Below are positions 10,705 to 19,863 of a stretch of 64,000 nucleotides of DNA, piece after piece. Location of the stretch: the NCBI GenBank assembly GCA_964394665.1, contig CAYMYN010000001.1:1-64000 (forward strand), written 5' to 3'. This DNA is from CAYMYN01 sp964394665. Lineage in GTDB: Bacteria; Planctomycetota; UBA1135; GCA-002686595. Within the stretch, counting starts at the first letter, position 1; every line of letters starts with the position of its first letter. Below the pieces are notes generated by a model that saw only the letters and a list, made by a program, of their open reading frames with translations, ran no database searches and was not told the origin of the DNA. The translations under genes and the position numbers were made by a program.

Positions 10705-12387
10705 TCAGGGCGCGAAGGTGGCTTCGAGCGCGTCGCTGAAGTTGAAGCCCGCGCCGCCGGCTTGGGGGTCGCGGAACCAGAACTGGAAGCGCCAGGTCGA
10801 GCCGGGGTGGATCGTGCCGGCGGCTTCGGTCGGGTTGGCGAGGTCGAGGGCGTACAGGGCTTGGCCCGCGGTGCCCGTGCTCACGGCGTTCATGCGGAAG
10901 ACGTTGCCGCCGACGCAGCGCAGGCCGTTGCCGAAGGGCACCTGGGAGCGATTGGTGCCGTAGTAGAAGATGCCGAATTGCAGGCGGGGAACCTGGCGCG
11001 CGACCAGGCGCAGGTCGGAGGCCGAGACGCTCACCGAGCCGCGGTATCCGATGCGCGCGGCGACCCCGGTGCTGTTGGGGGCGGCGGTGCAGTACGCGAC
11101 CGGCTCGGCGAGCGCGAAGGACACCGCCTTCGCGGCCCCGGTCAGCGCGCCCTTTCCGCTGTCGCCGTAGGCGCCGACCAGCAGTTCGGAGCGGCCGTCG
11201 AGGTCGACGTCCCCCAGGCTCGCGAGGGCGGAGCCCAGACGATCCTCGGGCAGGCCACCGAAGAGGGAGGAGAGCTGCGATCCGTCGGCACCGGAGAAGA
11301 CGCGTACCGAGCCCGCGTTCGTGCCGCGCTCATCGCTGGCCAGCGCTCCCACCGCGAGGTCGAGGACGCCGTCCTGGTCGATGTCGAGCGCCGCGAGGGC
11401 GCCGCCGAAGCCGTCCCCCACCGCGAGCCCATGCAGGCTGCGCACGAGCCCGCCGTCCGCGCCCGAGAAGACGTACACGCTGCCCGAGTTCGCGCCGCCC
11501 ACGTCCGAGCCCGGAGCGCCCACCGCGAAGTCGCGCACGCCGTCCCCGGTCACGTCGCCCAGGCCGACCAGGGCCGAGCCGAACGCGTCGCCGGCGGCCG
11601 CGCCGCGCGCGACGTGCAGGAGGGCACCGCTCGCGCCCGAGTACACATAGGCGCTGCCGGCGCCGTAGCCCGTGAACGCGCTCCAGCGCGCTCCAACCGC
11701 AAGGTCCGTCACACCGTCCCCGTCGACGTCCCCGACGTTCGCGAGCGCGAAGCCGAAGTGGTCGTAGGGGGCCTCGCCGGAGAACAGGCGCAGGAGCGAG
11801 CCCGTCGCGCCGTCGAGCACACGCACGTGCCCGCTGTTCGTGCCGCCCGAGTCCGCCGTCCAGGCTCCGACCGCGACGTCGGGTACGCCGTCTCCATTGA
11901 CGTCCCCGAGCCCGACCACCGAGCAGCCCAGGTTGTCGCCCGCGACGCCGCGCACGACCCACAGGACGTTGCCGCGCGCGCCCGAGATCAGGAACGCAGC
12001 GCCCGCGTTGTTGCCGCCCATGTCGTCACCCCGCGCACCGATCAGGAGATCCGGCACGCCGTCCCCGTCGACGTCGCCGACGCCCGCGACCGCGCAGCCG
12101 AGCGAGTCGCCGGCGAGCGCACCGGCGAAGTTGCGCAGGATCGAGCCGTCGGCGCCCGAGACGAGCAGGGCGCGCCCCGAGGCGGGCCCGCGCGGACTGG
12201 CGTTGGGGGCGCCGAGCAACAGGTCGGGAATCCCGTCCCCATCGACATCCCCCGCGGCGGCCACGGCGAGGCCGAGGCGCTCCCCGGCCGACAGCCCCTC
12301 CACGTTGAGGATCGGAGCCTGGGCGAACGCCAGGCCGGCGACGAGCGGGACCACGAGAACGGGAGCGAGAGCGCGGGCGCGTTCCAT
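10705..12387 (-). CDS. Secreted FG-GAP (integrin-like) propeller protein with C-terminal module
   Basis: A 560-residue exported protein. After a signal peptide (about residues 1-23, ending near AFAQA) come seven FG-GAP repeats, each with a calcium-loop of the type GDVDGDGVPD followed by LLIGA, as expected for a seven-bladed integrin-alpha-like propeller. The last 130 residues form a separate module beginning YCTAAPNSTG and containing PFGNGLRCVGG and WFRDP, which is related to the C-terminal module of three other proteins in this window. This copy lacks the CPCGN cluster of the others. The ATG was chosen because it directly precedes the signal peptide. The gene is convergent with the hybrid kinase, 21 bases apart. 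Function unknown; surface adhesion or matrix binding are common for such proteins. Confidence 0.88.
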   Translation of the reverse strand: MERARALAPVLVVPLVAGLAFAQAPILNVEGLSAGERLGLAVAAAGDVDGDGIPDLLLGAPNASPRGPASGRALLVSGADGSILRNFAGALAGDSLGCAVAGVGDVDGDGVPDLLIGARGDDMGGNNAGAAFLISGARGNVLWVVRGVAGDNLGCSVVGLGDVNGDGVPDVAVGAWTADSGGTNSGHVRVLDGATGSLLRLFSGEAPYDHFGFALANVGDVDGDGVTDLAVGARWSAFTGYGAGSAYVYSGASGALLHVARGAAAGDAFGSALVGLGDVTGDGVRDFAVGAPGSDVGGANSGSVYVFSGADGGLVRSLHGLAVGDGFGGALAALDIDQDGVLDLAVGALASDERGTNAGSVRVFSGADGSQLSSLFGGLPEDRLGSALASLGDVDLDGRSELLVGAYGDSGKGALTGAAKAVSFALAEPVAYCTAAPNSTGVAARIGYRGSVSVSASDLRLVARQVPRLQFGIFYYGTNRSQVPFGNGLRCVGGNVFRMNAVSTGTAGQALYALDLANPTEAAGTIHPGSTWRFQFWFRDPQAGGAGFNFSDALEATFAP

Positions 12388-12635
12388 CGAGACGGCCTCC
12401 AAGGCGAGGGTTGCGGTGCGCGCCGAGGCCCTTCCCGACCAGGCGCTCCGAACCCTATCCCGCCCCGGAGGACCGCGCCGGATCCCGGGCAAGAAATGCG
12501 ATCCCGGTCCCTTCGACGGGGAAAATCCTTCCGCTCCGGCCCGCGCTCGATGCGCAGCCCTTTCCCAGCCGGCCCGGGTCCCCGCGGAGGGCCCCGACGG
12601 AACGGTCGGTCATCCGACGTGCTCCACCGTGGGCC

Positions 12636-15377
12636 TCAAGGAACCCAGTGCACCCCCAAGCCCTGGGTGAAGTTGAATCCCATGCCGCAGGGACCGATCG
12701 GGTCCCGGTACCAGAACTGGTAGGTGCGTGCCTCCCCGGGGACGACCGAGCCCTGGGCTGCGACCGTGACGCTCGTCGCCGCCCGACCGTCGAGTCCGGC
12801 CACGGAGACCTCGAGTCGCGCCTGGGCTCCGCCCGCGCAACGCAATCCGTCGCCGAAGGGCGCTCCCTGGCCGCCGTTCACCCGCGTCGTCCCCTGAAAG
12901 AAGAGCCCTGGCCGCAGCGGCGGCACGCCGTGGGCCTCGAGCACGAGGTCGGCGCTCGAGACGCTCGCCGAGCCGACCGCGCCAAGTCGTGCGCCCTGGC
13001 CAGCGGAGTTGGCGCAGCCTTCGCCCGCGGCACCGAAGTTCGCGCAAGGGCAGGGGCTCGCCGATCCGTCCCCGTGGCAGAAGGGCACGCCGATGGGGGC
13101 GCCGCCGATGCAACCCCAGCGGGCGAGGTAGCTGTCGCCGGAGTCGGGGACCCCGTCGATGCTGCCGCCCACGACCAGGGAAGCCCCCTCGCCCGGAACG
13201 AATTCGTGGACCGCCATCGTGTTGGGCCATTGCTGGAGGAAGCTCGAATCCAGCCCCAGACCCCGGCCCAGGGCCGACCAGCTCGATCCGTTCCAGCGCG
13301 CGATCCTGTTCGCGGGAATCCCGCCTGCGTGTTGGAAGTCGCCTCCGACGTAGAGAGCGGGTCCGCTCCCGTCGTCGAACACGCACAGGGTGATCCCCCG
13401 GCCGTCGAGTCCCGCACCCAGGGCATGCCACGAGCTTCCATCCCAGCGCGCGATGTGGTTCGCGGGCACGCCACCCGCGCTGAAGAAGTCCCCCGTCACG
13501 TAGAGCTGTGGACCGCCGCCGTCGTCGAAGACGGCCATCTCGACCTCCTGCGTGAAGACGGTTCCCCCCAGGAGGCCGGAGCCCAGGGGTTGCCAGGCAG
13601 TCCCGTCCCAGCGGGCAGTGCGCTGGATGGGCACTCCAGCGATGGCCCAGAAGGAGCCGCCGGCGAATAGCGCGGGACCGCTCCCATCGTCATGGACGAG
13701 GAGTTTGGAGACGGTGCCCTCGATCTGGATCCCCGCGCCCAACGCGGTCCAACCCGTGCCGTTCCAGCGCGCGATCTTGCTCGCGGGGTTCCCGCCCGCT
13801 TGGGTGAAGTTGCCACCGACGAATAGGGCCGTGCCGCTCCCGTCGTCGTAGACGGCCAGGGTGTTGCCCGGATTGTTGAGCCCCCCCGCCAGCGAGTGCA
13901 TGGTCACGCCGTCGTAGCGCCCGATGGACTGACCCGCGGTGGCCGGTGGGATTAGGATACCGAACCCGGTGACGAAGACGCTCGGGCCGCTCCCGTCGTC
14001 GAAGACCAGCATGTCCCTGGCTTCGACTGCGTGCCCGATCTCCTGCCAGGCGACCCCATTCCAGCGCACGAACCGATGGAGCGGCAGCCCATCGACGAAC
14101 TTGAAGATCCCGCTCAGATAGAGCTCGGGCCCGCCGCCCAGGTCGCAGCTCCCGACATGCTTGACCAATCCGTCCGGACCTCGGCCCAGACCGGACCATG
14201 TTCCGCCTCGAAGCTGGGCCAGGCTCCGCACCGTCACCCAGTCCAAGTGCCAGAAGTCACCACCCATCACGAGCGCCGGTCCGTTCCCGTCGTCGTATGA
14301 GAGCAGAGTGTTCGGCAGGCCCGGCAGAATCCCGGTCTGTACGAAGCTCCAGGCGCTCCCGCTCCAGAGCGCGACGCCGGGGAACCAGACACCGGACTGT
14401 GTGAAGTTGCCACCCGCGTAGAGTCGCGCCCCGTTCCCGTCGTCGTGGACCGCCAGGGTCCAGACGTGGCCCTGCAGCCCTGCTCCCAGAGCCGACCAAG
14501 CCGAGCCGTCCCAGCGCGCCATGCGCGAAGCCGGGAGGCCGCCGGCTTGGGTGAAGTTGCCCCCTGCGTAGAGTTGCGGGCCGCTCCCCGCGTCGAGGAC
14601 CTCCAGGGCGCGCACATGCCCGGACACGCCGCCTCCGACCGCTGACCAGGTGCCGCTCCGCCAGCGAGCGATGCCTTGGGCCGGGACGCCCCCGGCGCTG
14701 AGGAACGTGCCTCCCGCGTACAGGGCCGGACCGTTCCCGTCGTCGTGGGAGATGAGAGCGTGGACCACATTGTCCACGCCCCCGCCCAAGGCCTGCCAGC
14801 CCGTGCCATCCCAGCGGGCGACGTTCGAGGCCGGCGCGCCACCGGCATGGCTGAACAACCCGCCCGCGTACAAGGCCGGACCGCCGCCTTCGTCGTGCAC
14901 CGTCAGAGTCAGGACGACCCCGTTCAGTCCCCCGCCCATGGAGACCCACTCCTGTCCGTCCCAGCGGGCGACGAAGTTCACCGGCTGTCCGCCGGCATGG
15001 GTGAACCAGCCGCCGGCATGGAGCGTCGGACCCGTGCCGGGGTCGAACTCGCACAGGGCTTGGACGGACCCATCGAGGGCCCCCATGGCCCTCCAATCGG
15101 CGCCGTCCCAGCGCGCGACGTTGGTCGCGAGGCCGCCGCCCGCCTTGGTGAACACGCCTCCCACCGCGAGGGACGGCCCGCTGCCGTCGTCGAAGACGCC
15201 CAGGGACTCGACCACACCATCCACACCAGGTCGACCGCCCAAGGCCCGCAGCCAGCCGTGCTCGCAGGGCGGGGGCGAGCCGCTTTGGACCGTCCAGGCA
15301 GGCGTGCTCAGGAACATGAGCCCGAGGATGGGCGCGCAGTTCGTGCGGAGTCGGTGCGCGAAGTTGGAAGTGAGCAT
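12636..15377 (-). CDS. Secreted 13-repeat propeller-like protein with C-terminal module
   Basis: A 913-residue exported protein. A signal peptide covers about residues 1-30. About 13 tandem repeats of roughly 53 residues follow; a typical unit holds IARWDG-x2-W-x-ALG-x-G, then V-x-DDGSGP-x-LYAGG, then F-x2-AGG. They resemble delta-60/Kelch-like propeller repeats. The last 150 residues are the shared C-terminal module with FCHGDGS, CPCANFG, FGDGLRCAGG and WYRDPIGPCGMGFN. A GAGGG ribosome-binding site lies upstream of the ATG. The gene is on the same strand as the FG-GAP gene after it, with 248 bases between them that show no other gene or strong hairpin. Function unknown. Confidence 0.85.
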   Translation of the reverse strand: MLTSNFAHRLRTNCAPILGLMFLSTPAWTVQSGSPPPCEHGWLRALGGRPGVDGVVESLGVFDDGSGPSLAVGGVFTKAGGGLATNVARWDGADWRAMGALDGSVQALCEFDPGTGPTLHAGGWFTHAGGQPVNFVARWDGQEWVSMGGGLNGVVLTLTVHDEGGGPALYAGGLFSHAGGAPASNVARWDGTGWQALGGGVDNVVHALISHDDGNGPALYAGGTFLSAGGVPAQGIARWRSGTWSAVGGGVSGHVRALEVLDAGSGPQLYAGGNFTQAGGLPASRMARWDGSAWSALGAGLQGHVWTLAVHDDGNGARLYAGGNFTQSGVWFPGVALWSGSAWSFVQTGILPGLPNTLLSYDDGNGPALVMGGDFWHLDWVTVRSLAQLRGGTWSGLGRGPDGLVKHVGSCDLGGGPELYLSGIFKFVDGLPLHRFVRWNGVAWQEIGHAVEARDMLVFDDGSGPSVFVTGFGILIPPATAGQSIGRYDGVTMHSLAGGLNNPGNTLAVYDDGSGTALFVGGNFTQAGGNPASKIARWNGTGWTALGAGIQIEGTVSKLLVHDDGSGPALFAGGSFWAIAGVPIQRTARWDGTAWQPLGSGLLGGTVFTQEVEMAVFDDGGGPQLYVTGDFFSAGGVPANHIARWDGSSWHALGAGLDGRGITLCVFDDGSGPALYVGGDFQHAGGIPANRIARWNGSSWSALGRGLGLDSSFLQQWPNTMAVHEFVPGEGASLVVGGSIDGVPDSGDSYLARWGCIGGAPIGVPFCHGDGSASPCPCANFGAAGEGCANSAGQGARLGAVGSASVSSADLVLEAHGVPPLRPGLFFQGTTRVNGGQGAPFGDGLRCAGGAQARLEVSVAGLDGRAATSVTVAAQGSVVPGEARTYQFWYRDPIGPCGMGFNFTQGLGVHWVP
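13130..15250 (-). repeat. Tandem repeat of about 159 bp inside the propeller gene
   Basis: About 13 diverged in-frame copies of a 53-codon unit encode the ARWDG...DDGSGP...LYAGG repeats. On the plus strand the segment ccg(c/t)tcccgtcgtcg recurs almost every unit, so part of the repeat is kept at DNA level too. Borders are approximate. Confidence 0.7.
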
Positions 15378-15706
15378 GGTCAGACCCTCGCGAAGTGTGG
15401 ATGAGCGCGGCGAGCAAGCCCCCGGGCGCGGACGCCCGCGGTGGGGTCGCGGTGCGGCGGTCTAGCCCCCGCCGGATGCTAGCAGGAAACGCCCAGGGCG
15501 ACTCTCGAACCCGCGCCGCCCGGGAGCGGGAACGGCCGCGGGCGGCACCCGCTCCCGCCGCCAGCGCTGCTGGCCGAGGTGGACTGGCGCGGTACGCGGG
15601 CGCCCTCGGGGGAGCATTGTCGCGCGGCCTGTCGGAGACCGCGCGCACATCCGTCCGCGGAGCGCGCGAACGGTCGCTCCTTCGCGCGACGTATGCTGCG
15701 GCGGCC
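15378..15706. other. Intergenic region between two divergent secreted-protein genes
   Basis: This 329-base gap holds the ribosome-binding site of the minus-strand propeller gene next to 15378 and a -10-like box next to the plus-strand lipoprotein gene. CTAGC/GCTAG inverted pairs occur near 15463-15482. I see no further gene: the frames that stay open have only arginine/alanine low-complexity translations. Confidence 0.5.
15692..15697 (+). promoter_or_regulatory. -10 box, leaderless-type promoter of the BNR-type lipoprotein gene
   Basis: TATGCT ends 9 bases before the ATG at 15707. The spacer GCGGCGGCC has no ribosome-binding site. Confidence 0.45.
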
Positions 15707-16996
15707 ATGGAATCCGCTCCCCGCTCGCCCTTCCTGCTGTCGTTGGTTTGGTCCTTGGTGCTGGGAGCCTGCGGTGTCGACTCGCCGCCGCAGTCGGGGC
15801 GCGGGGAGAGCGCCTCGGCGGGCGCGCTCGTGGCCGAACCGCTCGACGCGTCCCAGGCCGTCGGCCTCTATCCACACCTTTCCGGCGGGGCGCTCGGATC
15901 GGCCGCGTTGACGTGGACCGAGCGGCGCGACGGGTCCGGCCATCGTTTGCGCGCGAGCTCCATCACGAACGGGAAGGTCGGCGCACCCGTGACGATCGCC
16001 GAGGGGGAGGGGTGGTTCGTGAACTGGGCCGACGTGCCGCGCCTCGCGCTGGGCACCGACGGGCGCTGGGCGGCGACGTGGCTCGAGCAGTTGGGCGAGG
16101 GCACCTACGCCTATGGCGTTCGATTCGCGCTGTCCGCGGACGGCGGGCGGAGCTGGGGCGCCCCACGCTGGCTGCACTCCGATCGTTCCGCGACCGAGCA
16201 CGGCTTCGCGTCGCTCGCGCCCCTCCCCGGGGGACGCTTCGCGGCGGTCTGGCTCGACGGGCGCCAGATGGCGAGCGGGCAGCACGGGGATCCCGACCCA
16301 CACGGCGGCCACGGCGCGGGCGACATGGCGCTCTTCTGCGCCGTGATCGAGGCGGACGGCGAGGTGAGCGGCGAGACGCGCCTCGACGAGCGCGTGTGCG
16401 AGTGTTGCCCCACGGCGCTGGTGCGGCTCGACGACGGGACGCTCGTCGTCGCCTACCGCGACCGCGGACCGGACGAGTTGCGCGACATCGCCATCGTCCG
16501 CGGACGCGCCGACGGGCCGGCTGCTTGGAGCGCACCCCGGGCCGTGCACGCCGACGGCTGGCGCATGCCCGGTTGTCCGGTGAACGGCCCCGCCCTCGCC
16601 GCCCGCGGTCCCGAGGTCGCGTGCCTGTGGTTCACCCTGGGGGCGGACGACACGCCGCGCGTGTTCGTGGCCCGCTCCACCGACGGCGGTCGAAGCTTCG
16701 GGCCGCCGCGCCGGATCGACGGGGGGAACCCGATCGGGCGCGTGGCGCTGGCCGCGCTGCCCGCTGGAGGCTGGGTCGCCATCTACCTCGAACAGGACGA
16801 TGCGGAGTGGGCCGAGTGGCGCGCCCGGGCCCTCGACGCGGATCTCGAGCCCGGCCCCACGACGATCCTCGAGCGGGTCCCGGCCGGGCGCGCGACCGGG
16901 TATCCGGCGCTCGCAGCCGGGGCCGGTGGCCTGGTCGCGGCCTGGACCGATCCATCGGGCCCGGGCATCCGGGTTCGGACCCTGCGGACGCCCTGA
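15707..16996 (+). CDS. Lipoprotein with BNR/sialidase-like repeats
   Basis: A 429-residue predicted lipoprotein. The signal peptide ends in the lipobox LGAC with the lipidated cysteine at residue 22. The rest contains Asp-box (BNR) motifs typical of sialidase-fold propellers: SADGGRSWGAP and STDGGRSFGPP, plus related LAPLPGGRFAAVWLD and LVRLDDGTLVVAYRDRG stretches. A C-E-C-C-P cluster sits near the middle. The arginine triad of true sialidases is not obvious, so this is more likely a binding or structural propeller. Start as given because it directly precedes the signal peptide; a TATGCT box lies 9 bases upstream. Confidence 0.8.
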   Translation: MESAPRSPFLLSLVWSLVLGACGVDSPPQSGRGESASAGALVAEPLDASQAVGLYPHLSGGALGSAALTWTERRDGSGHRLRASSITNGKVGAPVTIAEGEGWFVNWADVPRLALGTDGRWAATWLEQLGEGTYAYGVRFALSADGGRSWGAPRWLHSDRSATEHGFASLAPLPGGRFAAVWLDGRQMASGQHGDPDPHGGHGAGDMALFCAVIEADGEVSGETRLDERVCECCPTALVRLDDGTLVVAYRDRGPDELRDIAIVRGRADGPAAWSAPRAVHADGWRMPGCPVNGPALAARGPEVACLWFTLGADDTPRVFVARSTDGGRSFGPPRRIDGGNPIGRVALAALPAGGWVAIYLEQDDAEWAEWRARALDADLEPGPTTILERVPAGRATGYPALAAGAGGLVAAWTDPSGPGIRVRTLRTP

Positions 16997-17064
16997 GCCG
17001 TCTCGGCCAAAGTGGCAGCCTGGGCCGCCGTTCTGGCAGCCAACGCGCTTCCCTGCTCCCCCCG

Positions 17065-17090
17065 GGGCCCCCTGGGACCCCCCAGGGCCC
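17065..17090 (+). terminator. GC-rich hairpin after the lipoprotein gene
   Basis: GGG CC CCTGGG-type left arm pairs with CCCAGG GCCC on the right, giving about ten base pairs with a two-base bulge and a four-base loop. It lies 68 bases after the lipoprotein stop and ahead of clpB. There is no T-tract. Confidence 0.35.
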
Positions 17091-17167
17091 GCCCGGGAGG
17101 GGGCACTGCGCTTGCCTGGGACGCCGGTCCCCGGACGGCGTTCGCCGGTCGGGACAGGAGTCCATCC

Positions 17168-19726
17168 ATGGCGGAGCAATACACCACCAAGTCCCAGGAA
17201 GCCCTCGGCCAGGCCCAGAGCCTGGCCCAGGCCGGCGGCCATCCCGAGATCACGCCGACGCACCTGGGGCTGGCCTTGCTCGAGGCCGCCGAGGGGGTCA
17301 CGGCGGCGGTGCTCGGCAAGCTCGACGTCGACGCGGCCGCGCTCGGGGCGGAGTTGCGCGCACGCCTGGCGAAGCTGCCGCGCTCGAGCGGCGGCCAGGT
17401 CGGCATGGCGCGCGCCCTCGCCGAAGTGCTGCACGAGGCCGGCACGGCGGCGCGCGCGATGGGCGACGAGTACGTCTCGACCGAGCACCTGCTGCTGGCG
17501 CTGGCCAAGAAGGGCGGCCCCGAGGTCGGGGGTCTCTTCGCCGCGCGCAAGCTGACCCCCGAGCGCCTAGAGGCGGCCCTGAAGGAGGTGCGCGGCGGCA
17601 AGCGCGTCACCTCGCCCGACCCCGAAGCCACCTTCGACGCCCTGGCGAAGTACGCCCGCGACCTGACCGAGGAAGCGAAGAAGGGCAAGCTCGACCCGGT
17701 CATCGGCCGCGACACCGAGATCCGGCGCACGATCCAGGTGCTCTCGCGCCGGCGCAAGAACAACCCGGTACTGATCGGCGACCCCGGGGTCGGCAAGACG
17801 GCCATCGTCGAGGGCCTGGCGAACCGCATCGTGGCCGGCGACGTGCCCGAGGGGCTGAAGGGCAAGCGCGTGATGTCGCTCGACATGGGCGCGCTGCTGG
17901 CGGGCGCCAAGTACCGCGGCGAGTTCGAGGAGCGTTTGAAGGCGGTGCTGGAGGAGATCGCGACCGCCGCGGGCGAGGTCGTGCTCTTCATCGACGAGTT
18001 GCACACCCTGGTCGGCGCCGGCAAGGCCGAGGGCGCGATCGACGCGGCCAACATGCTCAAACCGGCCCTGGCCCGCGGCGAGTTGCACTGCATCGGCGCG
18101 ACGACGGTCGACGAGTATCGCAAGCACATCGAGAAGGACGCGGCCCTCGAGCGGCGCTTCATGCCGATCCAGGTCGACGAACCCTCGGTCGAGGACACGA
18201 TCGCGATCCTGCGCGGCATCAAGGAGCGCTACGAGGTGCACCACGGCGTGCGCATCGACGACGCGGCCCTGATCGCCGCGGCACGCCTCTCCGACCGCCA
18301 CGTGACCGACCGCTTCTTGCCCGACAAGGCCATCGACTGCGTCGACGAGGCGGCCTCGCAGCTACGCACGCTGATCGACTCGCTGCCGCCGGAGCTCGAC
18401 TCGGTCGAGCGCAAGACGCGCCAGCTCGAGATCGAGAAGACCGCCCTGGCGAAGGCCGAGGATCCGGGCACCAAGCGCCGCGTCGGCGAGATCGACCGCG
18501 AGCTGGGCGAGCTACGCGAGGAGACCTCGGCCCTGCGCGCCCGCTGGCAGACCGAGAAGGACCTGATCACGGCCATCCGCGCCGGGAAGGTCCTGATCGA
18601 GACCCTGCGCGACGAAGCCGAGCGCAAGGAACGCGAGGGCAACTTCGACCGCGTGGCCAAGATCCGCTACGGCGAGATCCCCGAGGAGCAGAAGAAGCTC
18701 GAGGACAACGTCGCGCGCCTGCAGGAAGTGCAGAAGGACGGCGCCCTGCTCGCCGAGGCCGTGGACGAGGAGATGATCGCCCAGGTGGTCAGCCGCTGGA
18801 CGCACATCCCGGCCAGCCGATTGCTCGAGACCGAGCGCGAGAAGCTGCTGCACATGGAGGAGCGCGTGCACGAACGCGTGGTCGGCCAGGAAGAGGCCGT
18901 GCACGCCGTCGCCCAAGCCGTGCGGCGGGCCCGGGCCGGCTTGCAGGAGACCACGCGGCCCCTGGGCTCGTTCCTGCTGCTCGGCCCGACCGGCGTCGGC
19001 AAGACGGAGCTGGCGCGGTCCTTGGCCGAGTTCCTCTTCGACGACGAGCGCAACATGGTGCGCGTCGACATGAGCGAGTTCATGGAAAAACATGCCGTGG
19101 CGCGCCTGATCGGCGCTCCCCCCGGCTACGTCGGCTACGAGGAAGGCGGCGTCCTGACCGAAGCCGTGCGCCGCAAGCCGCACTCGGTGTTGCTGCTCGA
19201 CGAGGTCGAGAAGGCCCACCCCGACGTCTTCAACGTGCTCCTGCAATTGCTCGACGACGGCCGCCTGACCGACGGCAAGGGGCGCACGGTGGACTTCACC
19301 CAGACGATCGTGCTGATGACCAGCAACCTGCGCGACGCGTCCCAGGTGAAGCAGCACTTCCGTCCGGAGTTCGTGAACCGTCTGGACGAGGTGCTGGTCT
19401 TCCACGCCCTCGGCCGCGAGCACCTCTCCGAGATCGTGAAGGTCCAGGTGCAGCGCCTCGCGAAGCAGCTCGCCGAGCAAGAGATCGGCCTCGAGGTCAC
19501 CCCCGCCGCCCTCGAGCGCTTGGCCGAGGAGGGCTACGACCCCGAGTACGGCGCCCGCCCCCTCAAGCGCGTGATCCAGAAACGCATCCAGAACCTGCTC
19601 GCCGACGCGATTCTGGCCGGCAAGGTCGCCCGCGGCACCACCGCCGTCGTCGACGTGACCCAGAGCGGCGAGTTCTGGATCAGCACGCGCGCCCAGCGCC
19701 CGAACGAGGAGCTGGTGCACTCCTGA
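17168..19726 (+). CDS. clpB: ATP-dependent disaggregase ClpB
   Basis: An 852-residue Hsp100/ClpB chaperone that, with DnaK, pulls proteins out of aggregates after stress. It has the N-terminal double Clp repeat (to about residue 145), a first AAA+ domain with Walker A GDPGVGKT at 204-211, the coiled-coil middle domain (about 390-530) that separates ClpB from ClpA/ClpC, and a second AAA+ domain with GPTGVGKTEL near 606-615 and arginine-finger region FRPEFVNRLDEV. Compared with the E. coli protein about 19 residues are missing between TSNL and FRPEF. The ATG has a GGAG site 6 bases upstream; an in-frame extension upstream is unlikely. No CIRCE element is visible ahead of it. Confidence 0.95.
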   Translation: MAEQYTTKSQEALGQAQSLAQAGGHPEITPTHLGLALLEAAEGVTAAVLGKLDVDAAALGAELRARLAKLPRSSGGQVGMARALAEVLHEAGTAARAMGDEYVSTEHLLLALAKKGGPEVGGLFAARKLTPERLEAALKEVRGGKRVTSPDPEATFDALAKYARDLTEEAKKGKLDPVIGRDTEIRRTIQVLSRRRKNNPVLIGDPGVGKTAIVEGLANRIVAGDVPEGLKGKRVMSLDMGALLAGAKYRGEFEERLKAVLEEIATAAGEVVLFIDELHTLVGAGKAEGAIDAANMLKPALARGELHCIGATTVDEYRKHIEKDAALERRFMPIQVDEPSVEDTIAILRGIKERYEVHHGVRIDDAALIAAARLSDRHVTDRFLPDKAIDCVDEAASQLRTLIDSLPPELDSVERKTRQLEIEKTALAKAEDPGTKRRVGEIDRELGELREETSALRARWQTEKDLITAIRAGKVLIETLRDEAERKEREGNFDRVAKIRYGEIPEEQKKLEDNVARLQEVQKDGALLAEAVDEEMIAQVVSRWTHIPASRLLETEREKLLHMEERVHERVVGQEEAVHAVAQAVRRARAGLQETTRPLGSFLLLGPTGVGKTELARSLAEFLFDDERNMVRVDMSEFMEKHAVARLIGAPPGYVGYEEGGVLTEAVRRKPHSVLLLDEVEKAHPDVFNVLLQLLDDGRLTDGKGRTVDFTQTIVLMTSNLRDASQVKQHFRPEFVNRLDEVLVFHALGREHLSEIVKVQVQRLAKQLAEQEIGLEVTPAALERLAEEGYDPEYGARPLKRVIQKRIQNLLADAILAGKVARGTTAVVDVTQSGEFWISTRAQRPNEELVHS

Positions 19727-19759
19727 TCGCTCGAGCCGGGCTCGATCGCGGTTCGTCCT

Positions 19760-19796
19760 CGCCCAGGGCGTGAGAGGAGCTCTCACCCTCTGGGCG
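19760..19796. terminator. Long hairpin between clpB and the convergent beta-helix gene
   Basis: Arms CGCCCAGGG-C-GTGAGAG and CTCTCAC-C-CTCTGGGCG pair over 16 positions (one G-T) with one mismatch and a three-base loop. It lies midway between two convergent stops and could stop transcription from both sides. There is no T-tract. Confidence 0.55.
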
Positions 19797-19863
19797 ACCG
19801 CCGCCCCTGGCGGCCGCGCCAAGGGGACGTGCCAGGCCGCTGGCTCGATGATCTCTCGGTCGG

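Noticed and set aside
15463..15482. CTAGC/GCTAG inverted pair as an operator
   Set aside because: The arms are only 5 bases and the spacing is irregular. A similar GCTAGC occurs near 56390, but no consistent context is seen.
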